The notes: generated by a model from the sequence alone, not told the origin. A stretch of DNA of 64,000 bases from Microbacterium sp. AB (GCF_032878875.1 NZ_CP118157.1:186001-250000); one strand, 5' to 3'. Shown: positions 24,082 to 33,221, counted from the first letter of the stretch. Made by a program: numbers and translations.

Positions 24082-25482
24082 ATGACGGAATCCGGGTCCG
24101 AACCGCCGCGGGTCGTGGTGATCGACGACGATCCCGATGTCGCGCTGTTCACGCAGCGGATCCTGATGAAGCGCGCGGGGTGCGTGGTGGAGGTCTTGAC
24201 GGACCCGCTCGAGGCGCGGGGAATCGTCGGACGGTTCGTCCCCGACGTGGTCGTCACGGATATCGAGATGCCCGGAGTGAACGGGCTGGAGCTGATGGCG
24301 CAGCTGAGGCGTGAGAGCCCCGGCCTGAAGATCGTCGTGATGACCGCGCACGTGTCTGTGGAGTATGCGGTGTCGGCGCTTCGCGAACATGCGGACGAGT
24401 TCCTGACCAAGCCCGTCGACTCGGCGGAGCTGGTCTCGATCGTCTCCCGGCTGGCAGCGGAGTCGCGTCGCGTGCGCGAGCAGCAGCGTGAGCAGGTCGT
24501 GCTCGCGATCGGCGCCCATCCGGACGACGTGGAGATCGGGGTGGGCGCGACCCTCGTCGCCCACCGCGCGGTCGGGGACACGGTCGTGGTGCTGACGCTC
24601 TCGCGGGGGGCGCGGGGCGGCGACGTCGACCGTCGTCAGCACGAGTCGGTCGCGGCTGCGGAGCTGCTGGGCGCACGGCTTTTCCTCGAGGACCTGTGGG
24701 ACACCCGGATCGCTCGTAGCGACGAGCCGGTGGACATCATCGAACGGGTCGTGCGGGAGGTGCGCCCCTCCAGCGTGTACACGCACAGCTCCCATGACCG
24801 GCATCAGGATCATCGGGCCGTCCACGAGGCGACCATGGTCGCCACCCGGGACATCCCCGTCGTGGGCTGTTATCAGAGCCCGTCGAGCACGGTCGACTTC
24901 CGCCCGAACCGGTTCGTGACGGTCGACGACCACATCGAGGGGAAGCTGCGGCTGCTGGACTGCTATCGGTCCCAGTCGGACGTCCGCGGGTACCTGAAGC
25001 CGGACTTCGTGCTGGCCACGGCTCGGTACTGGTCGCGCTTCGGCACGGGCACGAGCGCGGAACCGCTGGAGATCGTTCGCGATGCCGCGGGGATCTCGGG
25101 AAGGCTTTCGGCGCAGGGCGTCGCGGTCACCTCGCTCGCGCTCCTGCTGCCATATCTTCTCGGCGTCGAGCCCTGGCAGGGCGAGAACCCGGCCGATGTG
25201 TGGCACGCCCTCTTCGCCCCCGGCGTGCTCGTCCTCGCGGCCCTCACGCTCAACGAGCTCTCGCGCAGGGTGCGCGTCCAGGTCGTCCGGCTGCGGGAGA
25301 GGGAGGCGAGACAACGCGAAGCCGAGCTCTTCAGCCGAAGCCCACGGCGGCACCATCGACGTCGACAGCCGGGAGGGAGCCGGCACGACCTTCACCGTGA
25401 CGCTGCCGTCCCCCGCGAGAACGTGAACCCCGCGGAGCATCCGGGAGCCCGACGCCGACCGGGCCGAGGAACTGCCGGCTGA
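24082..25482 (+). CDS. Response-regulator receiver domain fused to PIG-L deacetylase, running into a histidine-kinase remnant
   Basis: A 466-residue frame. Residues about 9-125 are a receiver domain with the acidic pair DDD (15-17), phospho-acceptor Asp60 in VVVTDIEMPG, Thr88 and Lys110. Residues about 138-330 are a PIG-L/LmbE deacetylase with AHPDDVEIG (145-153) and the metal-site segment SSHDRHQDHRAVHEA. A GlcNAc-type de-N-acetylase under phosphorylation control is expected. From about residue 338 the frame enters membrane helices and a coiled coil that look like the N-terminus of a sensor kinase, then a basic nonsense tail. The last part is probably a deletion scar rather than native. The ATG follows GAGGGGGCG. 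Confidence 0.75.
   Translation: MTESGSEPPRVVVIDDDPDVALFTQRILMKRAGCVVEVLTDPLEARGIVGRFVPDVVVTDIEMPGVNGLELMAQLRRESPGLKIVVMTAHVSVEYAVSALREHADEFLTKPVDSAELVSIVSRLAAESRRVREQQREQVVLAIGAHPDDVEIGVGATLVAHRAVGDTVVVLTLSRGARGGDVDRRQHESVAAAELLGARLFLEDLWDTRIARSDEPVDIIERVVREVRPSSVYTHSSHDRHQDHRAVHEATMVATRDIPVVGCYQSPSSTVDFRPNRFVTVDDHIEGKLRLLDCYRSQSDVRGYLKPDFVLATARYWSRFGTGTSAEPLEIVRDAAGISGRLSAQGVAVTSLALLLPYLLGVEPWQGENPADVWHALFAPGVLVLAALTLNELSRRVRVQVVRLREREARQREAELFSRSPRRHHRRRQPGGSRHDLHRDAAVPRENVNPAEHPGARRRPGRGTAG
25094..25426 (+). pseudogene. Sensor histidine kinase remnant with large internal deletion
   Basis: The N-terminal piece (25094 to about 25335, in frame with the PIG-L gene) has two hydrophobic segments (VAVTSLALLLPYLLGV and FAPGVLVLAALTLNEL) and a charged coiled coil. 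Around 25335 the sequence jumps, in the next frame, to AEAHGGTIDVDSREGAGTTF and VTLPSPART before TGA at 25424-25426. That is the G2 box and end of a HATPase domain. The dimerisation/phosphoacceptor domain and most of the ATPase domain are missing, so the kinase cannot work. Confidence 0.7.
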
Positions 25483-25676
25483 ACGACGTGCCGGCCGCGC
25501 GGCGGCCTCTCCTCCCCGTCCATGACCCGCGACCCGTCCGTCGCGCGGAGGCGCGGACGACGAAGCATCGCGTTACACGTCGACTCGTGGGGTCATATTC
25601 TCCGTGCCTCGTGCGCGGCCTCCCTACGCTGGCCGCGTCCCCTCCCACCCCCCCCGATTCCTCAGGAGACGCGTCG

Positions 25677-27401
25677 ATGTCGGACCTTCGCACCCCGATC
25701 GAGAGCGGCAAGCCCGCCCGCAGGAGATGGCCGTGGCTCATCGCCGCGGGCGCCGCGGTCGTCGTCGTCGCGGTCGCGATCACCGCGGCGGTGCGCGCAG
25801 GCGCGGGCGCCGGCGCACAGGCGCAGGACGCCGGAGACGGCGCTCCCGTCTCCGGGGGCACCCTCGAGTTCGCGCTGATCGACTACCAGCGCAGCCCCGA
25901 CCCTCACTGGGGCACCAACTACGCCGAGTCGATCGTCGCCGACAACATCACCGACAAGCTGACGTGGCAGGACCCCGACACGGGCGAGATCACGCCCTGG
26001 CTCGCCGAGTCGTGGGAGGTGGACGAGGCGCTGACGGAGTTCACCTTCCATCTCCGCGACGACGTGACCTTCTCCGACGGGACGCCGTTCGACGCCGAAG
26101 CCGTCAAGGCGAACTTCGACCAGTACGTGAACGGCGACGCATCGCTCGGGATCAACCCGAACGGCGCGGTGCTGTTCCCGGGCTACCTCGAGACGGCGGT
26201 GGACGACGAGTTCACCGTCACGGTCCGGTTCTCCCAGCCGAGCGCGAGCTTCCTGCAGGCGTCTTCGTTCACGGCGAACGCCGGCCCGGGCTTCCTGTCG
26301 CCGTCGACGCTCGCCCTGAGCGCGGAGGAGCGCACCGACCCCACGAAGATCATCGGCACGGGGCCGTTCGTGTACGAGGAGTGGACCGAGCAGGTGCGCA
26401 CGGTCCTCGTCAAGCGGGACGGGTACGACTGGGCTCCGCCCGCGATCGATCACGACGGCGAGGCGTACCTCGACCGGATCGTGTTCAACACGATCCCGGA
26501 GTCGAGCGTGAGGACGGGGGCCCTGCAGTCGGGCGAGATCGACGCGACGCTCGACGTGGGGACGACGGACGAGGAGCCCCTCGAGGCCGCCGGATTCGAG
26601 ATCGTCTCGCGCCAGGTCTCGGGGACGGCCATCTTCTTCAACTTCAACACGCAGCTGTTCCCGACGAACGACATCGCGGTGCGCAGGGCCATCCAGCTCG
26701 GATGGGACCGCGACGCGCTCGAGCAGACGGTGCTCACCGACAACTACTCCGTCGCCACCTCCGTGCTCGCAGACTCGGTCCCGGGCTATGCGGACCACAG
26801 CGACACGGTGCTGCGGTACGACCCGGAGGAGGCGAAGAGCATCCTGGAAGAGGCCGGATGGCGGGCCGGAGACGACGGCGTCCGCATCAAGGACGGCGAG
26901 CGCCTCGAGGTGTCGCTCATCGGCATCAGCAACCTCGTGGCGAACAGGCCCGCCTACGAGTCCGTCCAGCAGGACCTCGCCGAGATCGGCATCGACCTGC
27001 AGCTGAACGTCTTGCCGCTGGCGGACTATGCGGCGGCGTCGGCCTCCGCCGTCAGCGACTGGAACATCACCGCCGCGAACCGCTCGCGCAACGACCCCGC
27101 CGTCCTCAACCTGCAGTACAGCCCGATCATCGGCAACGGCTCCTATATCGCGGACGACTTCGAGGGGCGAGACGAGATCGTCGATCGCCTCGGCAGCCTG
27201 GAGCTCACCCTCGATCCCGACGAGCGCACCGCGTACGCCGAGGACGCCCAGGACCTCCTTCTCGAGGAGTACGCCCTCGTGAACCCGGTCTACTACCCGT
27301 CACAGGTCATCGCGCACGCGCCCTCCGTCCACGGCATCATCTTCGACGCGCAGGCGCGGAACCACTTCGTCGACACCTGGAAGGACGACTCCGCCTCGTG
27401 A
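25677..27401 (+). CDS. ABC transporter substrate-binding protein, family 5 (Dpp/Opp type), membrane-anchored
   Basis: A 574-residue extracytoplasmic binding protein. Recognisable segments include GGTLEFALIDYQRSPDPHWG, YAESIVADNITDKLTW, LRDDVTFSDGTPFDAEAVKA and IGTGPFVYEEW. The N-terminus has a basic stretch then one hydrophobic helix (about 20-42), but no lipobox cysteine, so it should be held by an uncleaved anchor. The whole protein has no cysteine and no methionine other than the initiator. It is the first gene of the proposed organosulfur cluster, overlapping the first monooxygenase by 4 bp, and should feed the DppBCDF-type transporter at 35778-39334. AGGAG precedes the ATG. Confidence 0.92.
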   Translation: MSDLRTPIESGKPARRRWPWLIAAGAAVVVVAVAITAAVRAGAGAGAQAQDAGDGAPVSGGTLEFALIDYQRSPDPHWGTNYAESIVADNITDKLTWQDPDTGEITPWLAESWEVDEALTEFTFHLRDDVTFSDGTPFDAEAVKANFDQYVNGDASLGINPNGAVLFPGYLETAVDDEFTVTVRFSQPSASFLQASSFTANAGPGFLSPSTLALSAEERTDPTKIIGTGPFVYEEWTEQVRTVLVKRDGYDWAPPAIDHDGEAYLDRIVFNTIPESSVRTGALQSGEIDATLDVGTTDEEPLEAAGFEIVSRQVSGTAIFFNFNTQLFPTNDIAVRRAIQLGWDRDALEQTVLTDNYSVATSVLADSVPGYADHSDTVLRYDPEEAKSILEEAGWRAGDDGVRIKDGERLEVSLIGISNLVANRPAYESVQQDLAEIGIDLQLNVLPLADYAAASASAVSDWNITAANRSRNDPAVLNLQYSPIIGNGSYIADDFEGRDEIVDRLGSLELTLDPDERTAYAEDAQDLLLEEYALVNPVYYPSQVIAHAPSVHGIIFDAQARNHFVDTWKDDSAS

Positions 27402-28657
27402 GCGAGCCGGCGCGCGAGCTGCATCTCAACGTCAACATCCTCAACGCCGGGGTGTTCGGCGGATCCTGGCGCGTGCCCGAGAACGACCCGCTCTCGGCCT
27501 ACGCGTGGGATCACTACGTCGACATCGCGAAGAAGGCGGAGCTCGCGAGGCTGGATGCGATCTTCCTCGCCGACGGGCCCGGTCTCGAGCCCGACCTCGC
27601 CTACCGCCCCGGCAACGGCTTCGAGCCGAGCGTGCTGCTGGCGCGCATCGCCGCCGAGACCGACCGCATCGGGCTCATCGGGACGTTCTCATCGAGCTAC
27701 AACGACGCCGACGAGCTCGCGGCCCGGCTGGCGGGCATCGACGCGCTCTCCGGCGGCCGACTCGGCTGGAACGTCGTCACGACGGCGGGCGCCGCCGCGG
27801 CGGCGAACTTCGGCCGCCCGGTCGAGCCCGCGCACGCCGCACGATACGCCCGCGCCAGCGACGTCACCGCCCGGGTCATCTCGGTATGGGCGGGGCAGGA
27901 CGGCGTGCCGCGGGTGCCCGCCTCGCCGCAGGGCCGCCCGGTGCTCGTGCAGGCGGGGGCGTCGAAGGACGGGACCCGGCTGGCGGGGGAGCACGCCGAG
28001 GCCGTCTTCACGGCCGCGCAGACGATCGACGAGGCGCTCGCTCTCCGCAGAGCGATCGACGAGCAGGCCGCCGCGTTCGGCCGCCGGCCCGAGCACGTCG
28101 TGATCCTCCCCGGCCTGTCCACCGTGGTGGGGAGCACCGAGGCCGAGGCGCGGGAACGGCGCCGGCTGCTCGCGGATCTCGTGCCGGAGCCGTACGCGCT
28201 CCGCCGCCTCGGCGGGCAGCTGGGCATCGACCTGAGCGCGGTCGACCTCGACGAGGCCGTGCCGCGGGGCGCGTTCCCCGTGCCGGAGCAGGCGGCCGGC
28301 TCGCAGACCTTCTACCGCCTCGTGCTCGGCATCATCGAACGCGACCGGCCGACGTACCGGCAACTGCTGCGCACGCTCGGAGGCGGCGCAGGGCACCGCA
28401 TCGTCGTCGGCACTCCCGAGCAGATCGCCGACGACATCGAGCGGTGGTTCCGAGCCGGCGCCGCAGACGGGTTCAACGTGATGCCCGACGCGCTGCCCAG
28501 CGGGTTCGACCACTTCGCCGAGCAGGTCGTCCCCGAGCTGCAGCGGCGGGGGCTGTTCCGCACCGAGTACGCCGGCGACACCCTGCGCGACCATCTGGGC
28601 CTGCCGGTGCGGGAGCCGCTCCGCGGCTCCCCGCCGGTGCTGTCCGCGACCTGGTGA
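27398..28657 (+). CDS. LLM-class flavin-dependent monooxygenase (NtaA/SnaA/DszA family), short-lid form
   Basis: A 419-residue luciferase-like monooxygenase. Family landmarks are HLNVNILNAGVFGGSWR at the start, LSGGRLGWNVVTTAG (FMN-site region), GRPVLVQAGAS, and the C-terminal phosphate-binding VGTPEQIADDIERWF with DGFNVMP. It would use FMNH2 and O2 to oxidise the imported compound. Compared with the paralogue at 34306 it lacks about 35 residues between VISVWAG and ASPQGRP, the segment that normally covers the active site. The next gene, a shortened homologue, keeps that segment. No cysteine, one internal methionine. GTGA overlap with the binding-protein gene. Confidence 0.9.
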   Translation: MSEPARELHLNVNILNAGVFGGSWRVPENDPLSAYAWDHYVDIAKKAELARLDAIFLADGPGLEPDLAYRPGNGFEPSVLLARIAAETDRIGLIGTFSSSYNDADELAARLAGIDALSGGRLGWNVVTTAGAAAAANFGRPVEPAHAARYARASDVTARVISVWAGQDGVPRVPASPQGRPVLVQAGASKDGTRLAGEHAEAVFTAAQTIDEALALRRAIDEQAAAFGRRPEHVVILPGLSTVVGSTEAEARERRRLLADLVPEPYALRRLGGQLGIDLSAVDLDEAVPRGAFPVPEQAAGSQTFYRLVLGIIERDRPTYRQLLRTLGGGAGHRIVVGTPEQIADDIERWFRAGAADGFNVMPDALPSGFDHFAEQVVPELQRRGLFRTEYAGDTLRDHLGLPVREPLRGSPPVLSATW

Positions 28658-28673
28658 AGAGAGACGCCCCACC

Positions 28674-29555
28674 ATGACCACGAGCACTCCCGTCATCGTG
28701 CAGCTCCCGCTGCCCGGCGCATCCGCCGACCCGCTCCGGGCCGCCGCCTGGACGCGTGACGCCGTCGCGGCCGCCGCCGAGCTCGGTGCGGAGGCGGTCC
28801 TCATCCCGCACGGCGAGGAGCCCGCGCTGGACCCGACGGTCCTGGCCGGGCTGCTCAGCGCCGACGGCATCGACATCCCGCTCATCGTCGAAGCGCGCAC
28901 CGGCGGACACGCGCCCTTCAACCTCGCCCGGCGGCTGCAGACCCTCGCACGCATCACCGGCGGGCGCGCCGGCCTCTACCTCCGCGACACGGGCGTGGAT
29001 CCGGTCACCGCCGCCTCGCGGCCGGGTGCGGCCGCAGCCTCGGCCGTGCTCGGGGAGTACGTCCGCGTGCTCCGTCGTCTGTGGGACAGCTTCCCCGAGT
29101 CCGCGCTCCTGGGCGATCGCGACGCCGGTCTGTTCGCCGACGTCGACCAGATCGCTCCCGCCCGTCATCGGGGCGAGACGTACGGCGTCGAGGGCGCCCT
29201 GAACGTGCCGATCGCGCCGGGTCGGCGCCCCGTCGTCCTCGTCGACGCGGAGTCGCTGGACGGCGATGCCCCCGTCGACGCGGTCGTCTCCCGCACGGGG
29301 ACGCCCCTCGCGGGAGCGTCCTCCTACCGGCCGCTCGTCTGGCGCCCCGCGGCCGTCGACGCCGGCTTCGCGCCCGGGGCCGCACCGCCGTCCGGCGGGG
29401 TGCTGCTGCGCATCGACGCCTCGCCGGCCGAGACCCCCGCCCACCTCGAAGCGGCCCTCGACGCCCTGGTGCACGAGACCGGCCGCGGCGCAGGCCCGGC
29501 CGGCGACGGCGCGCTGCTGCAGCGGCTTCGGACGGCGTCCGCCGCGGCGGCATGA
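28674..29555 (+). CDS. Degenerate LLM-family protein, possible non-catalytic partner
   Basis: A 293-residue relative of the LLM monooxygenases. HAPFNLARRLQTLARITGGR aligns with the FMN-site strand-helix of its neighbours, but the following conserved NVVTT is replaced by LYLRDT. It retains the full insertion segment (WDSFPESALLGDRDAGLFAD, then an HRGE element and VEGALNVP). It lacks the C-terminal VGTPEQIADD phosphate-binding part. It therefore probably cannot bind FMN alone. It lies 16 bp after the full-length LLM at 27398, which lacks exactly that insertion segment, so a LuxAB-like heterodimer is plausible (inference). No cysteine and no internal methionine. Confidence 0.75.
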   Translation: MTTSTPVIVQLPLPGASADPLRAAAWTRDAVAAAAELGAEAVLIPHGEEPALDPTVLAGLLSADGIDIPLIVEARTGGHAPFNLARRLQTLARITGGRAGLYLRDTGVDPVTAASRPGAAAASAVLGEYVRVLRRLWDSFPESALLGDRDAGLFADVDQIAPARHRGETYGVEGALNVPIAPGRRPVVLVDAESLDGDAPVDAVVSRTGTPLAGASSYRPLVWRPAAVDAGFAPGAAPPSGGVLLRIDASPAETPAHLEAALDALVHETGRGAGPAGDGALLQRLRTASAAAA

Positions 29556-29590
29556 CCGGACGACACCACGAGAAGCGAGACGGATCCCGA

Positions 29591-30970
29591 ATGACCGAGA
29601 CTCCCCGCGACGCCCACGAGTTCGGCTTCAGCACCGAGCAGGTGCACGCCGGCTACCTCGGCGAGGCCGGGCACGGCGCCCGCATCACGCCGATCTACCT
29701 CAGCGCGGGGTTCGTCTTCGACGACTTCGAGCACGCCAGGGCCCGCTTCGCCGGCACCGACCCCGGGTACGTGTACTCCCGCATCAACAACCCCACCAAC
29801 GCGGCGGTCGAGAAGCTGCTCGCCGACCTCGAGCACGGCGCGGGCGCGACGCTCGTCGGCAGCGGCCAGGCGGCCGCCACCGTCGCCCTGCTCAGCGTGC
29901 TGAAGGCGGGCGACCACTTCCTCAGCGCCCCCAGCATCTACGAGGGCACGCGGGCGCTGTTCCGCGGCAACTTCGCCCGGTTCGGCATCGAGGTCGAGTT
30001 CGTCGACGACCCGAACGACCCCGCCGACTGGCATCGCCGGGTGCGCGACAACACGCGCCTGTTCTTCGGGGAGGCGATCCCCAACCCGAAGAACGACCTC
30101 ATCGACATCGAGGCGATCGCGACGTCGGCGCACGAGCACGGCGTGCCCTTCGCGATCGACTCGACCGTCCCGACCCCGTACCTGCTGCGGCCGATCGACC
30201 ACGGCGCGGACATCGTGTTCCACTCCACGAGCAAGTTCCTCGCGGGGCACGGCAACTCGATCGGCGGGGTCGTCATCGATGCGGGCCGGTTCGACTGGGC
30301 CGCGCATCCCGACAGCTATCCGCACCTGCACCAGCCGATCTTCGACGACGGCGTGGAGACCGCGACCTGGGTGGACAAGTTCGGCCTCAAGGCCAACTTC
30401 GCGTTCGCCCGCGCGGTCGTCGCCGGCCGGTTCGGCACGAGCCTGTCGCCCTTCAACGCCTTCCTGCTGCAGCAGGGCATCGAGACGCTCTCGCTGCGCC
30501 TGGACCGGCACGCGCGCAACGCGCTCGCGGTGGCGACCTGGCTCGAGCGGCAGCCGGAGGTGTCCGGCGTCGACTACCCCGGCCTGCCGTCCAACCCGTT
30601 CCACGCCCTCGCGCAGAGGTACTACCCGCGCGGGGCGGGGTCCGTGTTCGCGTTCACCCTCGCCGGCGGGCAGGAGGCGGCGAAGACGCTCTACGACGCG
30701 GTCGAGGTGTTCACGCGGATGACCCACATCGGCGACGTCCGCTCGCTGATCCTGCATCCCCCGACGACCACGCACTCCAGGCTCTCCGCAGCGGAGCGCG
30801 AGCAGGCCGGGATCCATCCGGGCCTCATCCGCCTGTCGGTGGGCATCGAGGACGTCGAAGACCTCCTCGCCGACCTCGACCGGGCGTTCCGCGTGCTGCG
30901 CGGCGAGAATCCGCCGTCGCTGCGCGGCGCCGGCGGCGACGCCGAGTTCACGCCGGCGGACGGGCTGTGA
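29591..30970 (+). CDS. O-acetylhomoserine sulfhydrylase-like PLP enzyme (Cys/Met metabolism family)
   Basis: A 459-residue Cys/Met-metabolism PLP enzyme. YVYSRINNPTNAAVEKLLAD, the PLP-phosphate loop LVGSGQAAATVA, and the Schiff-base lysine Lys215 in FHSTSKFLAGHGNSIGG are all present, as is HPPTTTHSRLS near the C-terminus. The length of about 440-460 fits the MetY subfamily, which makes homocysteine or cysteine from O-acetylhomoserine/serine and sulfide or a thiol. In this cluster it would assimilate sulfur released by the monooxygenases, or cleave a C-S bond. One internal methionine, no cysteine. GTGA overlap with the next gene. Confidence 0.88.
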   Translation: MTETPRDAHEFGFSTEQVHAGYLGEAGHGARITPIYLSAGFVFDDFEHARARFAGTDPGYVYSRINNPTNAAVEKLLADLEHGAGATLVGSGQAAATVALLSVLKAGDHFLSAPSIYEGTRALFRGNFARFGIEVEFVDDPNDPADWHRRVRDNTRLFFGEAIPNPKNDLIDIEAIATSAHEHGVPFAIDSTVPTPYLLRPIDHGADIVFHSTSKFLAGHGNSIGGVVIDAGRFDWAAHPDSYPHLHQPIFDDGVETATWVDKFGLKANFAFARAVVAGRFGTSLSPFNAFLLQQGIETLSLRLDRHARNALAVATWLERQPEVSGVDYPGLPSNPFHALAQRYYPRGAGSVFAFTLAGGQEAAKTLYDAVEVFTRMTHIGDVRSLILHPPTTTHSRLSAAEREQAGIHPGLIRLSVGIEDVEDLLADLDRAFRVLRGENPPSLRGAGGDAEFTPADGL

Positions 30971-32148
30971 GCCCGCCCGTGGGGGCTCCGCCGTCGACGG
31001 AGCGGATCCGCGCCGCGATCGCCCCCGTCCTCGACCGGCTTCGTGCGGAGTCGGCGCGGCGAGACGCCGAACGCGAGCATCCGTACGCCGAGATCCGCGA
31101 ACTGGCCGCCGCCGGGGTGCTCCGGTTCCGGATCCCGGCCGCGGACGGCGGGGCGGGCGCGAGCGTCCGTCAGCTCGCGGAGCTGATCATCGACATCGCC
31201 GCCGCGGACCCGAACGTCGCGCAGGCGCTCCGACCGGGCTTCCTCGTCGCCGAGTCGCTCGTCACCGGCGCGCTCGCGGGCGAGGAGCGCCGGGCCGTCC
31301 TGGAGCGGGTGCTGGCGGGAGACCTCTTCGCGGGCACCGTCAACGAGAGCGCGGGCAGGCCGGGCGGGGTGCGGACGCGGCTGGTGCGCGACGAGCACGG
31401 ATGGCGCATCGACGGGCGGAAGTTCTACAGCACCGGCGGGCTGCACGCGCAGTGGTTCTCGGGCACCGCTCTCGACGAGCAGGACCGGATCGTCGGGTTC
31501 ACGGTGCCCACCGACCGGGACGGCGTCGTCCGGCTCGACGACTTCGACGCCATCGGGCAGCGCCTGACCGCGAGCGGAAGCACCCTGCTGCAGGGCGTGC
31601 GCGTCGCACCGGGCGAGCTCGGCGAGCCGGACGCCCGCAAGCGCCATCCGCACGGATCCCTTGCGCACCTCGTCCTCGCGGCCACCCTCGCGGGCATCGC
31701 GGCGGCGGCTCGGCAGGACGCCGTCGACGTGGTCGGCGACGTCGCCCGGCCCATCAAGCACTCGACGGCGACGCGCGCGGCCGACGACCCCTACGTCCGT
31801 CTCGTCGCGGGGCGGATCGCCACCGCGGCGTTCACGGCGCGCGCGCAGGTCGTCGCCGCGGCGGAGGCGCTCGACCGTCACTGGGCGACGGGAGACGAGG
31901 ACACCGCGGTGGGGGCGGTCGTGTCCGTCGCCGAAGCCTACGTCGGGGCGGGGGAGCAGGCCCTGGCGGCGGCGGAGCTGCTGTTCGACGTCGGCGGGGG
32001 GACGCTCACCCGGAGGGATCTCGGCTTGGACCGGCACTGGCGCAACGCCCGCACCATCGCGAACCACAACCCGCGGGGCTGGAAGGCCGCCGCGATCGGC
32101 GCCTGGCTGCTGGCGGGGGAGAGCCCGCCGGCCAACGGTCTGTTCTGA
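30967..32148 (+). CDS. Acyl-CoA dehydrogenase-fold flavin monooxygenase, SfnB/DszC-like
   Basis: A 393-residue protein with the acyl-CoA dehydrogenase fold, including VLRFRIPAADGGAGASVRQL, a beta domain with GWRIDGRKFYSTGGLHAQWF, and a C-terminal helical domain ending LDRHWRNARTIANHNPRGWK. The last motif is typical of SfnB/DszC flavin monooxygenases rather than true dehydrogenases. Relatives oxidise organic sulfides and sulfones with reduced flavin. GTG start within a GTGA overlap with the MetY-like gene. The entire protein lacks cysteine and internal methionine. A second copy of the family is at 41463-42764. Confidence 0.88.
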   Translation: MSPPVGAPPSTERIRAAIAPVLDRLRAESARRDAEREHPYAEIRELAAAGVLRFRIPAADGGAGASVRQLAELIIDIAAADPNVAQALRPGFLVAESLVTGALAGEERRAVLERVLAGDLFAGTVNESAGRPGGVRTRLVRDEHGWRIDGRKFYSTGGLHAQWFSGTALDEQDRIVGFTVPTDRDGVVRLDDFDAIGQRLTASGSTLLQGVRVAPGELGEPDARKRHPHGSLAHLVLAATLAGIAAAARQDAVDVVGDVARPIKHSTATRAADDPYVRLVAGRIATAAFTARAQVVAAAEALDRHWATGDEDTAVGAVVSVAEAYVGAGEQALAAAELLFDVGGGTLTRRDLGLDRHWRNARTIANHNPRGWKAAAIGAWLLAGESPPANGLF

Positions 32149-32204
32149 ACGTCCCGGCACCCGCACCGCCGACCGACCCCCACACCACGAAAGGCGCACA
32201 CACC

Positions 32205-33221
32205 GTGAGCTACCAGCCCTCCGACGACCGCTACGAGAACGTGAGCTGGCGTCGAGCCGGCACGACCGGCCTGACCCTCCCCGAGTTCGCCTTCGGCCTG
32301 TGGCAGAAGTTCGGCGACCGGTCCCCGTTCGAGACGCAGCGCGAGATCGTGCTCGCCGCGTTCGACGCGGGCATCGTCCACTTCGACAACGCGAACCGGT
32401 ACGGTCCGCCTCACCGCGCCGCCGAGAAGAACTTCGGCCGGATCCTGCGCGACGACCTGGGGGCGTGGCGCGAGGAGCTGATCCTGACCACGAAGGCCGG
32501 CAACCCGATCGGCCCGAGCCCGTATCACCGAGGGGGGTCGCGCAAGAACCTGCTGCAGAGTCTCGACCACAGCCTGCGCGACCTCGGCACCGACTACGTC
32601 GACGTGTTCTACTTCCATCATCCCGACCCGGCGGTCCCCCTCGAGGAGACCGTCGGCGCGCTGGCCACGGCCGTGCAGTCCGGCAAGGCCCTGTACGCGG
32701 GCGTCTCGAACTTCTACGACCGTGACGAGGCGCACCGCGCCGCCGCCCTCCTGAAGGACGCGGGGGTGCCGCTCGCCCTGCACCAGTCCCGGTACTCGAT
32801 CTTCGACCGCCGTCTCGAGCTGCAGGACGTGCTGGGACAGTCCGAGCAGGACGGTGTCGGGCTGGTGACCTATTCGCCGCTCGCGCAGGGACTGCTGACC
32901 GACAAGTATCTCGACGGCGTGCCCGCGGGCGCGCGGGCGGTGGACAGCGACTTCCTGTCCACCGCCGACATCACCGAGCAGTACCGGAGGCGGGCCCGGG
33001 CGCTGAACGAGCTGGCCGGCCTGCGCGGCCAGTCCCTCGCCCAGCTGGCGCTGCAGTGGGTGCTGCGCCGCCCCGAGGTGACCAGCGCGCTGATCGGGGC
33101 GAGCTCCGTGGAGCAGCTGCACCACAACCTGAAGGCCCCGGCCTTCGCCCCGCTGACGGAGGAGGAGCTGGCGGTCATCGACACGCACGGCGTGCACGGC
33201 ACAGGGCTGCGGATCGCATGA
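32205..33221 (+). CDS. Aldo/keto reductase (YghZ/Kv-beta-like)
   Basis: A 338-residue aldo/keto reductase barrel. VHFDNANRYGPPHRAAEKNF holds the catalytic Asp and Tyr, the catalytic Lys is in LILTTKAGNPIG, and the catalytic His is in VFYFHHPDP. NADPH-site features LVTYSPLAQGLLT and LIGASSVEQLHHNL follow. GPSPYHRGGSRKNLLQSL resembles the YghZ/Kv-beta branch. Probable role: reducing an aldehyde or ketone left after oxidative C-S cleavage. GTG start, with GAAAGG about 12 bases upstream. No cysteine and no internal methionine. ATGA overlap with the following LLM gene. Confidence 0.9.
   Translation: MSYQPSDDRYENVSWRRAGTTGLTLPEFAFGLWQKFGDRSPFETQREIVLAAFDAGIVHFDNANRYGPPHRAAEKNFGRILRDDLGAWREELILTTKAGNPIGPSPYHRGGSRKNLLQSLDHSLRDLGTDYVDVFYFHHPDPAVPLEETVGALATAVQSGKALYAGVSNFYDRDEAHRAAALLKDAGVPLALHQSRYSIFDRRLELQDVLGQSEQDGVGLVTYSPLAQGLLTDKYLDGVPAGARAVDSDFLSTADITEQYRRRARALNELAGLRGQSLAQLALQWVLRRPEVTSALIGASSVEQLHHNLKAPAFAPLTEEELAVIDTHGVHGTGLRIA

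Noticed and set aside
24058..25440. Minus-strand 460-codon frame across the PIG-L gene
   Set aside because: It lacks any motif, whereas the plus strand carries a complete receiver domain and deacetylase metal site.
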